Shown piece by piece: positions 35,549 through 43,241 of a stretch of 49,904 bases of DNA. Position numbers and translations under genes: made by a program. The stretch is taken from the NCBI GenBank assembly GCA_913054475.1, contig CAJXJF010000005.1, forward strand, positions 1-49,904, written 5' to 3'. This DNA is from an uncultured Nitratifractor sp. Lineage in GTDB: Bacteria > Campylobacterota > Campylobacteria > Campylobacterales > Sulfurovaceae. Each line of letters begins with the position of its first letter. The first letter of the stretch is position 1. The notes beneath the pieces are model-generated. The model worked only from the letters and a program-made list of their open reading frames with translations. It was not told where the DNA came from and ran no database searches.

Positions 35549-35868
35549 TTTTTATCCTTGAACGATAGTATGAACTCTGTTAGCTTCTCGAGTTGGCTGG
35601 AGTTGAGATCCCCGAAAGAGGGCATAGAATTTCTCTTATAACCCAGTTCTTTGTATGTATGTTCCGGGTCGGCTATCTGAGCCATGATGGAGCCTCTATC
35701 CCTCGTATTGGCTATCTTTCTGAAAGATGGACCGAAAGCTTCTGCCGTCTGATGGTGACAGCCCCAGCAGTACTCTTTGAAGAGCCTTTCGCCACTTTGC
35801 ATATCTGCGGCATGGAGTGTGGAGCCCAGCCCCAGTGTAAATAGCAGGATATATCCGATTCGTCTCAT
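35545..35868 (-). CDS. Small periplasmic monohaem cytochrome c (NirC-like)
   Basis: A 107-residue cytochrome. An 18-20 residue signal peptide (RRIGYILLFTLGLGSTLHA) precedes the haem-attachment motif CWGCHH and the axial-Met candidate in NSMPSFGDLN. Size and first position before nirF match NirC, the small cytochrome linked to haem d1 delivery and nitrite reductase. I chose ATG 35868 from the signal peptide; an in-frame start at 35931 would add a non-signal extension. First gene of the nirC-nirF-nirJ-cobA operon, with a promoter and FNR-type site just upstream. Confidence 0.83.
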   Translation of the reverse strand: MRRIGYILLFTLGLGSTLHAADMQSGERLFKEYCWGCHHQTAEAFGPSFRKIANTRDRGSIMAQIADPEHTYKELGYKRNSMPSFGDLNSSQLEKLTEFILSFKDKK

Positions 35869-35910
35869 TTTCAACTCCGTTGGACTGTTATGTCTCGGGC
35901 TTCTCCCAAG

Positions 35911-35945
35911 AAACTTGTACGATATGCGCAATCATATCGAAGTTT
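35911..35945. promoter_or_regulatory. Inverted repeat and -10 box in the nir divergent region
   Basis: AAACTT-GTA-CGATATG (35911-35926) faces CATATCG-AAGTTT (35933-35945), a 13-base pair of arms interrupted by three bases on one side. On the minus strand TATGAT at 35936-35931, inside the repeat, serves as a plausible -10 box for the cytochrome operon, so the repeat overlaps the promoter core. Confidence 0.45.
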
Positions 35946-35957
35946 CATTTATCTATC

Positions 35958-35971
35958 TTGAGTGTCGTCAA
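35958..35971. promoter_or_regulatory. FNR/Dnr-type binding site TTGA-GTGTCG-TCAA
   Basis: A perfect TTGA-N6-TCAA, the site of FNR, Dnr and Nnr regulators. Its centre (35964.5) lies about 41 bases upstream of the transcript start (near 35923) predicted from the TATGAT box on the minus strand, the classic position for class II activation. It therefore fits oxygen- or NO-responsive activation of the nirC-nirF-nirJ-cobA operon. Confidence 0.6.
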
Positions 35972-36113
35972 TATCGGGGCGGGCTTTGCGCTACCTGATG
36001 CCAAAGAGGAGTCCTTGCCGGCTTTTCGTCGGATGGGCAAGATAGCGATTCAAAGATATGGAATAGGAAAAATTGTGTAGAATCGTAATCAGATTCATTG
36101 AAAGAGGCTGTGT

Positions 36114-37736
36114 ATGGCAGAGAAGGTCAACAAGATAGAGAGATTGAAAAAAGCTTTGCTTCCTTTCGATTTCGCCGGGAGTTTGGAGAGAGTGGATTGG
36201 GAAAATCCCGATGAGGAGACGAGATTCTATCTCAAGAACTACGGTATCTACAATATCAAGCTCAAGGCGCGAAGCTATATGCTCAGAATCCGCTGCGACG
36301 GCGGCAGAGTGGAGTTGAAAAAGCTGGCGACACTGTGCCGTTTCGCGCAAAGATACCGATTGCGTCTTGTCGTTACCGCCAGAGCCCAGCTCGAGCTTCA
36401 TGATATCGAAGCGGCCGATATATGGAGTATATACAGCTCTCTGCTCGAAGAGGGTTTCGAGCTCAGACAGACCCTCACGGACAACTTCAGGGCTGTCGTG
36501 ACCGATCCTTTCGACGCAATAGCCGAAGATTCCCGTATAGAGGTATATCCCATCATAGAGAGGATAAGTTCCCGTTTCATAGGGAGTCGGGAGTGGATGG
36601 GGACTATCCCGCGCAAATTCAACAGTGCCGTAATAGGGCGGGAGAGTCCGCTCTTCAACCCTTGGGGCAACGACCTGCTCATGGCTCTGGCAGAAAGAGA
36701 CGGTGTGGAGGGCTTCAACCTCTATCTCGGAGGCAAGAACAGTCATACCGCCTTGAGCGCCGATATCTTTCTTGACCCAGAAATGGCTTGCGGGCTCTTC
36801 TTCGCCGTGGTCGGACTCTACCGTGAAGAAGGCTTTAGAGGCAGTCGTAGCAAAACAAGGTTCAGGTATCTCATAGACGAGAAGGGGATGGAGTATATCC
36901 GTTGCGCCATAGAGGATATCTACGGCTCCAAACTGGAGGGGGAGGGAGAGCTTCTGATGAGGAGCTCCTTTTTCTCTTCGACAGAAGGTATATCGTATAT
37001 GGAGCTGCCTCTGCACTATGGAGAGTTCACGCAGGAGGCCATAGAGCTCGTTTTGGGGGAGGATGGGAATACACAGGTGCGTCTCGATCCGATGCAGAGA
37101 GCCTATCTCGTAAAGGAGGGGGCCAAAGAGAGCCGGAGGCAAAAGCCGAGAGTCTGCAGCTGTGTCGGTTCGAGATACTGTCCCCTCTCTCTCTGGGATA
37201 TCAAGAGAGATATCGACGAAATTCTCTATGAAAAGATTCTGAAATATCGTATATCGATAGGTTTCAGCGGTTGTCTGAAGGGTTGCGGCAGACACTATCA
37301 CAGCGATATCGGTCTCATAGGTCTGCGCACCAATCTCTATGCCGATACCGAAAGAGCTCTACGGGTCTTCGTGGGTGCTCTGGAGGCACCCGAGCCCAAA
37401 GCAGCATCGATGCTCTACTATTCGGTGCCGAGTCGCTGTATAGGCGCCTTGATAGAGGTGCTCGTGGAGGATTTCGAAAAGAGCGGCAAAGAGAGTTTCG
37501 AAAGTTTCAGCGCGGAGATTCTCGGAGCCTACGACGAGGATTTTCTTCGTCTATGGTATATTATCAGACAGCTATACGAGCTGGACGATGAGTTCATGGA
37601 GCTCTTTTTCGCAGGGAAGAGAGATAGACTGCTCGCACATTTCGAAAAGCTCGAAGGCTATCCGCTATATGAAAATATACACGATACGATCAAAGAGTTG
37701 AGCCATACTCTATGGGATAAGAAGGATACGATATAA
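36114..37736 (+). CDS. Sirohaem and 4Fe-4S sulfite/nitrite reductase
   Basis: A 540-residue reductase of the NirA/CysI family that takes six electrons to make ammonia from nitrite or sulfide from sulfite. Duplicated ferredoxin-like and nitrite/sulfite domains are visible, with siroheme-contact RRFNSAV-type IPRKFNSAVIG. Cluster ligands are CVGSRYC (C-x5-C) and CLKGC (C-x3-C) with GCGRHYHSDIG. No N-terminal flavin or C-terminal ferredoxin domain is present, so a ferredoxin-type donor is likely. Start ATG follows AAAGAGG. It is divergent from the nir operon that holds the sirohaem methyltransferase. Nitrite versus sulfite cannot be told by eye. Confidence 0.87.
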   Translation: MAEKVNKIERLKKALLPFDFAGSLERVDWENPDEETRFYLKNYGIYNIKLKARSYMLRIRCDGGRVELKKLATLCRFAQRYRLRLVVTARAQLELHDIEAADIWSIYSSLLEEGFELRQTLTDNFRAVVTDPFDAIAEDSRIEVYPIIERISSRFIGSREWMGTIPRKFNSAVIGRESPLFNPWGNDLLMALAERDGVEGFNLYLGGKNSHTALSADIFLDPEMACGLFFAVVGLYREEGFRGSRSKTRFRYLIDEKGMEYIRCAIEDIYGSKLEGEGELLMRSSFFSSTEGISYMELPLHYGEFTQEAIELVLGEDGNTQVRLDPMQRAYLVKEGAKESRRQKPRVCSCVGSRYCPLSLWDIKRDIDEILYEKILKYRISIGFSGCLKGCGRHYHSDIGLIGLRTNLYADTERALRVFVGALEAPEPKAASMLYYSVPSRCIGALIEVLVEDFEKSGKESFESFSAEILGAYDEDFLRLWYIIRQLYELDDEFMELFFAGKRDRLLAHFEKLEGYPLYENIHDTIKELSHTLWDKKDTI

Positions 37737-37772
37737 GCGACGATTTGTGTAGCTCTCTTCTCTTCGGGATTT

Positions 37773-38405
37773 TCAAAGAAATCTCAAAAACGCGTGTCTG
37801 ATAACAGTAAAATAAGGCAATCCTTCAATCTTTTCGAGCTCGTCTCTCAGTAGTGGTATCAAATCTTTCTTCGGATAATTTTCAGCCAGTTCTTGGAACT
37901 CTTCAATGGTCTGCAAATAGCCTTTTACCGCCTGTTCTCTGGCAAAACGCAATGGGCCCCTATCGTGATCCAGATTGAAAACCCTTAATGTTTCCCGGGC
38001 TTTTTTCAGCTCCTCACCATCTAGGTCGTCTCTGGGAACAATCCTCCCATTCGTTAAAAAAATTAAAAAGCGATCCGGATCATCGACATCTGGTTTGATG
38101 AGGTCATTGGGATCATACGATTGCTTATCTTTGAATTTTCCACAGCTATCTTCACGATTGCACGAGCCAAAAAGATTTTCCCATTCAAAGCTCAGCTTGG
38201 CAAAAGATGACCTCTGCCTAAAATGCTCGATATGCCTCTTTTCTGTCAGCTCCGACTCGCAGTAGGCACAGAGTCCGCCCTGCATCTTTTCCAGCTGTTG
38301 CCAAATTTCATGTTTCTCTCTGTCCGTCACATCGTTCCATCTATCTCTACGATAATCATATTTTTTTAAACATCTTGGCGGTGCCGTTCTATCTAACTTG
38401 TGCAT
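37773..38405 (-). CDS. ptuB: Septu HNH nuclease PtuB
   Basis: A 210-residue HNH endonuclease of the retron/Septu (TIGR02646-like) family. The zinc and active-site pattern is present: CAYCESEL, then KRHIEHFRQRSSF, and LFGSCNREDSCGKF. It follows the ATPase gene with a 17-base overlap in another frame, so the two are cotranslated. In Septu, PtuA and PtuB together restrict phages. No retron reverse transcriptase is nearby, so this is a stand-alone Septu. Codons (CGA/CGC for Arg, ATC for Ile) differ from neighbouring core genes. Confidence 0.85.
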   Translation of the reverse strand: MHKLDRTAPPRCLKKYDYRRDRWNDVTDREKHEIWQQLEKMQGGLCAYCESELTEKRHIEHFRQRSSFAKLSFEWENLFGSCNREDSCGKFKDKQSYDPNDLIKPDVDDPDRFLIFLTNGRIVPRDDLDGEELKKARETLRVFNLDHDRGPLRFAREQAVKGYLQTIEEFQELAENYPKKDLIPLLRDELEKIEGLPYFTVIRHAFLRFL

Positions 38406-39783
38406 CTTCTTTTTTATCGAAAAGCTTTTTTTTCATTTCATGGAGTCTCAGCAAACGACGACACTCCAAAACTTCAGGATGAGTATCCCCGAAATGGTGA
38501 ATAATCTTAGTCCGCAAATCCTCCATCTCATCCGCAGTTCCCATTTCGATCGCTTCTTTATAAGTATTCAGCCATTTGGCTTCTTCTACATCCGGAACAG
38601 GATCGATTCCCATGATTCTAGCAAGCGCTTCGTAGCTTGCGACACCCTTCGTTTGAAACTCTGGTTCGACCGATACAAAGCTATTTTTCTGTATGGCTTG
38701 CGACTCGCTTTTGCTTTGAATGAGCCTGATATTGCTTCTATCGATCGCACTCAACACCTGCGGACTGTGTGTCGTAACTATAAATTGAACCTTCGGAAAC
38801 GCTTCCAGTAGTGTTCCAAGAACCACCTGTTGCCATTTTGGATGTAGATGCATATCCACCTCATCGATCAGAACAATACCATTGGTCTCTTTCGGAGCAT
38901 TTTCGAGATGTGGATTCAGCTTGCTACAGCGATAGGCGATATCTGCCACCAGCCCTATCATATTTCTTACACCGTCACTCAGACGCGACACAGGGATCGT
39001 ACCGAACTTCGGATGATCTGCAGTCAGCTCCCGAAACTCGAAATCGTAACGCAGATTTTTCCAGCCGTTGATTCCAAGACAAATATTTACAGCTTCGTTG
39101 ATCGATTCGAGGCTTTTGTTGCCAACAGTCCGTATCTCACCGCTATCGACAGATCCTGACTCGATCAGTTTGATCATACGATCATACCTGGCTCTCGATT
39201 CGTCGCGGAACCATTGGGCGAAATGTTTGTATGTCGATTTCGGATCCATTGCGTCGCTATAGCCATAGAGGCGTGATCTGGATAGTTTCGACTCGCTGTA
39301 TGACAACTGCTTTTGATTCCACAAGCGCCCTGTTCCGTAATAGGAGACGATCGGCAAAAGCACCTGTGAAGAGTGCTCTTCTTCCCGAACTATCTTCTGC
39401 AATTTCTTCGCATATCTCTGTAGTGCTGTCGCCTCTGCGATCGTAGTGCGAGACTTCATTCCCGACAAAGCGCGGGCCCACTGTATCGGACGATTATCCA
39501 CAAGCCCTTCGGCTTCCAGTCGGACAGGAAACAGGCTCTCCATCGTATAGGAGGAGTTGTCGTTCTTTTTGATGACAAGTCTGGCATCGTCGTTGGCGAA
39601 TCCTCTGTTCGTGCCTGTATCGAATCCGCCGATAAAAGGCCCCAATGCGATAGAGATTGCATCCAGCACCGCACTCTTGCCCATCCCGTTTTCTGCAACA
39701 ATGACAGTCAGTTTTTCATCAAAAACTATTTCAAAATCCTCGAAACAGCGAAAATTATAGAGTCGTAATTTCTTGATAATCAT
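38389..39783 (-). CDS. ptuA: Septu ATPase PtuA
   Basis: A 464-residue SMC/ABC-type ATPase. It begins MIIKKLRLYNFRCFEDFEIVF with Walker A VAENGMGKSAVLD, a signature-like RLSDGVRNMIGLVAD, Walker B GIVLIDEVDMHLHPKW and the H-switch VTTHSPQVLS. This is the ATPase half of the Septu defence pair with PtuB. I chose ATG 39783, six bases after GGGGA; a TTG twelve bases upstream (39795) is possible. The gene starts 130 bases after htpG ends on the same strand. Codon use suggests transfer. Confidence 0.87.
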   Translation of the reverse strand: MIIKKLRLYNFRCFEDFEIVFDEKLTVIVAENGMGKSAVLDAISIALGPFIGGFDTGTNRGFANDDARLVIKKNDNSSYTMESLFPVRLEAEGLVDNRPIQWARALSGMKSRTTIAEATALQRYAKKLQKIVREEEHSSQVLLPIVSYYGTGRLWNQKQLSYSESKLSRSRLYGYSDAMDPKSTYKHFAQWFRDESRARYDRMIKLIESGSVDSGEIRTVGNKSLESINEAVNICLGINGWKNLRYDFEFRELTADHPKFGTIPVSRLSDGVRNMIGLVADIAYRCSKLNPHLENAPKETNGIVLIDEVDMHLHPKWQQVVLGTLLEAFPKVQFIVTTHSPQVLSAIDRSNIRLIQSKSESQAIQKNSFVSVEPEFQTKGVASYEALARIMGIDPVPDVEEAKWLNTYKEAIEMGTADEMEDLRTKIIHHFGDTHPEVLECRRLLRLHEMKKKLFDKKEDAQVR

Positions 39784-39892
39784 TATTTTCCCCAATAAAT
39801 CGATTGAAGTATATCATTATTTTTTTCGGGGATATCTCCACGGGCAGTACTCCTTCGAAGGAGGGCGAAATCCCGGTGATAAGATTGCGGGG

Positions 39893-39918
39893 GCGGGGAA
39901 GAGTGCCCCGCTCTTTTA
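39893..39918. terminator. Hairpin at the 3' end of htpG
   Basis: GCGGGG, a seven-base loop and CCCCGC (39893-39911) are followed by TCTTTTA on the plus strand. No plus-strand gene ends here, so the hairpin more likely marks the end of htpG (minus strand), with a C-rich instead of U-rich tail in that direction. Confidence 0.4.
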
Positions 39919-41790
39919 GAGAGATCGCGAGAGGAGATCGGATATGCGTCTGGCGAATGCGCTCTTGTCGATGGGCTCCATGCCCTCCGCCATTCTGGCA
40001 CTCTCGTAGAGGACCCAGGCACTCTCTTCGAAGAGTTTTTCGTCATCCATGGAGGATAGCTTGGAAATCATCTCGTGTTTCGGGTTTATCTCCAATATAA
40101 GCGGAGTCTGTGGCATCTCCTGCCCCATCTGTCTGAAGAGATGGGCCATACCCGCCATCGGGTCCGAGCTGTCGGGGACGACACATCCGGGGCTCTCGGT
40201 GAGTCTGGTCGTCACCTTCACCTCCTTGACACTCTCTCCCAGTACCTCCTTCAGCTTTTTGGTCAATTCAGCATACTCTTCGTCGAGCTGCTTCTTCTCC
40301 TCTTCGTCTTCGGATTCGGGAGCGTCCACCGTAGCTACATCGACGAATTTCCACTCCTTGTACTCGCCTATGGATGGAGTGACTATCTCGTCCACCTCTT
40401 TGTCGTCCATGATGAGGACTTCGATATCGGCCTTTTTGTAGGCTTCGAGCAGAGGAGAGTTTCTGAGGATATTTTCGTTCTCTCCGATGATGTAGAATAT
40501 CTCTTTCTTCGTCTCACCCTCTCTCTCGCCCGCTCTCTTCATATAGTCGTCCAGAGAGGTGAGCCCCTCGACCTTGCTACTCTTGTAGCGAACGATTTCG
40601 AGGAGAGTTTCTCTGTTCGTATAATCGGTATAGATACCCTCTTTGACGAGTCTGTTGTACTGCTCTATGAATGTGGAGAACTTCTCGTCGTCGAGCTTCT
40701 TGATGGCGTTTAGAATCTTCTTGATTGAAGCCTGTTTGATATTGGCGAGGATTCTGTTTTCTTGCAGAATCTCCCTGCTCACATTCAGGGGGAGGTCTTC
40801 ACTGTCTATGACTCCTCTGACGAAGCGAAGATACAGAGGTATGAGCTCTTTCTCCTCGTCGGTGATGAATACCCTCTTTACATAGAGCTTCACTCCTGGT
40901 TTGAAGTCGGCTCTGTTGATATCCGCAGGCGCCGTTTTGGGGATATAGAAGAGTGTCGTGTACTCCATGGTGCCCTCGGCTTTGTTGTGTAGCCACAAAA
41001 GAGGCTCTTCGTGGTCGTGCCATATCGTTTTGTAGAACTCTATGTACTCTTTGTCCTCTATCTCGTTTTTGGGTAGGGTCCAGAGAGCTTTGGCGTCGTT
41101 TATCTGCTCGTTCTTCTTGACCTTCTCCATCTTGGCATCGTCGCCCTCTCCCACCATCTCTTCGCTCTCGTAGCTCAGGAAGATGGGATAGGGGATATGG
41201 TCCGAGTACTTTTTGACCACCTCTTTCACTCTCCAGCTGTCGAGAAATTCGGAAGCGTCCTCTTTCAGCTTCGCATATATCACGGTACCGTGCGACTCTT
41301 TGACCACCTGTTCGATTTCGAACTCTCCGCTTCCGTCGCTGCTGAATTTGTAGGCGTTCTCCTCGCCTGCCTTCTTGCTGATTACATCCACCTTTTCAGC
41401 CACCATGAATACCGAATAGAAGCCGACTCCGAACTGACCGATGAGGTTGTTGTCTTTTTTGGCATCTCCCGTGAGTTGCTCTATGAAGGCTTTGGTGCCG
41501 GATTTGGCTATTGTCCCGATATTCTCTATCAAATCCTGCTCGTTCATACCGATACCGTTGTCGATTATCGATATGGAGTTGTCATCCTTGTCGAGCTTGA
41601 TAGTGATTTTGGGACTCCACTCCTCATCCCTGAAGGCTTCACTCGTGAGTTTGAGATGGTTGAACTTGTCGAGTGCGTCGTTGGCGTTTGAAATGAGCTC
41701 TCTTATGAATATCTCTCTATTGGAATAGAGAGAGTGTGTCATCAGATGCAGGAGTTGCCCTACTTCCGTTTGAAACTTGTGCTTTGCCAT
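39916..41790 (-). CDS. htpG: Chaperone HtpG (bacterial Hsp90)
   Basis: A 624-residue ATP-dependent chaperone of full length. The GHKL ATP site has ELISNANDALDKF, IIDNGIGMNEQDLIENIGTIAKSGT and IGQFGVGFYSVF. The middle domain has the Hsp90 signature region IPLYLRFVRGVIDSEDLPLNVSRE. The C-terminal dimer domain includes EINPKHEMISKL. I chose ATG 41790 (MAKHKFQTEVGQLLHLM), preceded by GAGGAG; a frame-open ATG at 41820 lacks such support. It is the gene into whose 3' flank the Septu module was placed. Confidence 0.95.
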   Translation of the reverse strand: MAKHKFQTEVGQLLHLMTHSLYSNREIFIRELISNANDALDKFNHLKLTSEAFRDEEWSPKITIKLDKDDNSISIIDNGIGMNEQDLIENIGTIAKSGTKAFIEQLTGDAKKDNNLIGQFGVGFYSVFMVAEKVDVISKKAGEENAYKFSSDGSGEFEIEQVVKESHGTVIYAKLKEDASEFLDSWRVKEVVKKYSDHIPYPIFLSYESEEMVGEGDDAKMEKVKKNEQINDAKALWTLPKNEIEDKEYIEFYKTIWHDHEEPLLWLHNKAEGTMEYTTLFYIPKTAPADINRADFKPGVKLYVKRVFITDEEKELIPLYLRFVRGVIDSEDLPLNVSREILQENRILANIKQASIKKILNAIKKLDDEKFSTFIEQYNRLVKEGIYTDYTNRETLLEIVRYKSSKVEGLTSLDDYMKRAGEREGETKKEIFYIIGENENILRNSPLLEAYKKADIEVLIMDDKEVDEIVTPSIGEYKEWKFVDVATVDAPESEDEEEKKQLDEEYAELTKKLKEVLGESVKEVKVTTRLTESPGCVVPDSSDPMAGMAHLFRQMGQEMPQTPLILEINPKHEMISKLSSMDDEKLFEESAWVLYESARMAEGMEPIDKSAFARRISDLLSRSL

Positions 41791-41880
41791 ATATGCTCCT
41801 CTATCACATTTTTTTTGCAATTGTACATAAAACTCAAATAGATTTCAAGTTTTCGATTAGAAAACTTTAGTACAAGGGGC

Positions 41881-42678
41881 TCAATCTTCTTCGCGCTCCC
41901 CTTTTTTGAAGAGTCCCGCAAAATCTTTCAGCTTATACCAGAGCATACCCAGATACTCATGCAGTGCCCTTTGCGAGCGCTTCAGTGCTTCGAGCGAGGG
42001 TGCGTATAGCAGGTCTATGGAGCCCATTTCACCATAATCGGTAGGTACCGCGATGCTTGCGAGAGAGTATTTCCTCATCACATAGAGGGCTCGTTTCATA
42101 TGGGAGGCGGAGGTCACCAGAATATACGGCTCATCTGCGACCAGTCTCTTTATGAATTTCGCCTCCTCCTCCGTATCTTTCGTTCTATCCGTAAAGATTA
42201 TATCTTTCCGAGGTACACCCATCTTTTCGAGCAGAGAGACGGCCACATCGGTATAGGATTCGTTCCTGTCCGGCCTTGCGAAACCGGTTATGACTATGTG
42301 GCTGCCCGGATGCTCTCTATACTGTATATAGCCCTCCAGCACTCTCTTGAGTGCGGCTTCGTGGAGTCTCGAGGAGAGCGGTTGCCAATAGGCTTCGTTG
42401 GCACCATTGCCCAAAACATGAATATACTCGATCCTGGGCGGAATACTCTTTTCGGTAGTCACCGATCTCTCTATGGGCTCGAGCAGGGCATCCGATACGA
42501 GAGGATACGAGAAGACAAGCAGTATGCCCAGCGTCGCATAGAGCAGTGTCGCAGCGGCTTTTGTCCTCTTTTGATGCAGAAGGAGTATGGAGAGTGCCAC
42601 AAGCAGCAGAGAGAGACCGAAAGGCTCGAGAAAGAAAGAGATGAACTTTTTGATATAAAATGCTGTCAGGCTTTGCAT
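41881..42678 (-). CDS. ElyC/SanA/YdcF (DUF218) family membrane protein
   Basis: A 265-residue protein. Two N-terminal hydrophobic spans (about 8-30 and 33-60) precede a DUF218 domain with the typical IHVLGNGANE, LPGSHIVITGFARPD-like and EEEAKFIKRLVADEPYILVTSASHMKRAL. E. coli ElyC supports peptidoglycan assembly and undecaprenyl-phosphate use; SanA affects envelope permeability. Function here is inferred to be envelope-related. ATG 42678 has AAGGAG nine bases upstream; an ATG at 42702 is less likely. It is divergent from a small membrane gene. Confidence 0.78.
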   Translation of the reverse strand: MQSLTAFYIKKFISFFLEPFGLSLLLVALSILLLHQKRTKAAATLLYATLGILLVFSYPLVSDALLEPIERSVTTEKSIPPRIEYIHVLGNGANEAYWQPLSSRLHEAALKRVLEGYIQYREHPGSHIVITGFARPDRNESYTDVAVSLLEKMGVPRKDIIFTDRTKDTEEEAKFIKRLVADEPYILVTSASHMKRALYVMRKYSLASIAVPTDYGEMGSIDLLYAPSLEALKRSQRALHEYLGMLWYKLKDFAGLFKKGEREED

Positions 42679-42809
42679 ATTGCAAGACTCCTTTTTCGGC
42701 AAATTCTATCGAAAAAAGGAAGCCTATCGTCAAATATCGAGATTAATATAGGATTCAAGTCCATTATGTTAGATTGTGGCACATCGATGGCAAATGGGGA
42801 GTCGAAGGT

Positions 42810-43139
42810 ATGCAAAATCGCGAAAATCGAATGAGAGTGAGGCTTGTCGCCCTCTTGATTGTCACAGTGCTCGTCAATACGCTCTATACGGGTATATTGT
42901 TTACCTTCAATCTAAATAGCGATATAGGCAGATATGAAGAGTTTATAGCTAGGGTCAAGCGCGGCGTGATAGAAATCGACAAAAAACATTGTATCGACCT
43001 GCTAAATGGATGGAGGGAGTATATAACGGCCTCCGATGAATTGCTGATTATTCTTCAAAAAAGTGTAGCTCTGCTTGCAATCATAAATATCGCCATTGTC
43101 GCTTTGACGATTCTGTCGATTTTGCGAAAGCGCCATTGA
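42810..43139 (+). CDS. Small two-span membrane protein of unknown function
   Basis: A 109-residue protein with two hydrophobic segments (about 12-32 and 82-104) around a central charged region of 50 residues with EIDKKHCIDLLN, probably a periplasmic loop. It ends in basic RKRH. I recognise no family. The start is uncertain: frame is open from ATG 42774, and ATG 42831 is another candidate; the ribosome-binding sites are weak. It lies between the ElyC-like gene and the carboxynorspermidine dehydrogenase. Confidence 0.45.
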   Translation: MQNRENRMRVRLVALLIVTVLVNTLYTGILFTFNLNSDIGRYEEFIARVKRGVIEIDKKHCIDLLNGWREYITASDELLIILQKSVALLAIINIAIVALTILSILRKRH

Positions 43140-43175
43140 GTATCCGACTGAGACGACGACCATCTTTTCATTATA

Positions 43176-43203
43176 TTGATTTTCATGATTTATTAGATAC
43201 AAT
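43176..43203 (+). promoter_or_regulatory. Promoter of the carboxynorspermidine dehydrogenase gene
   Basis: TTGATT (43176-43181), a 16-base spacer and TACAAT (43198-43203). A strong AGGAGG site at about 43230 follows before GTG 43242. Confidence 0.5.
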
Positions 43204-43241
43204 GCTCCTATTTTGCAATAGCCGGAGAAAGGAGGTGTAAG

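Noticed and set aside
35991-37301. 436-residue minus-strand frame opposite the sulfite/nitrite reductase
   Set aside because: It is the shadow of a conserved gene with no family features.
39830-39910. Possible FMN or cobalamin riboswitch
   Set aside because: The GGGCGAAATCCCGGTG stretch looks similar at first, but the conserved element order is missing and no plus-strand gene follows.
39804-39915. Plus-strand frame with GDISTGSTPSKEGEIPVI resembling a type I restriction specificity subunit
   Set aside because: The likeness is about 15 residues, there is no ribosome-binding site and no other restriction genes; chance is the safer reading.
37773-39915. Retron with Septu effectors
   Set aside because: No reverse transcriptase gene or msr-msd-like region lies around ptuA-ptuB.
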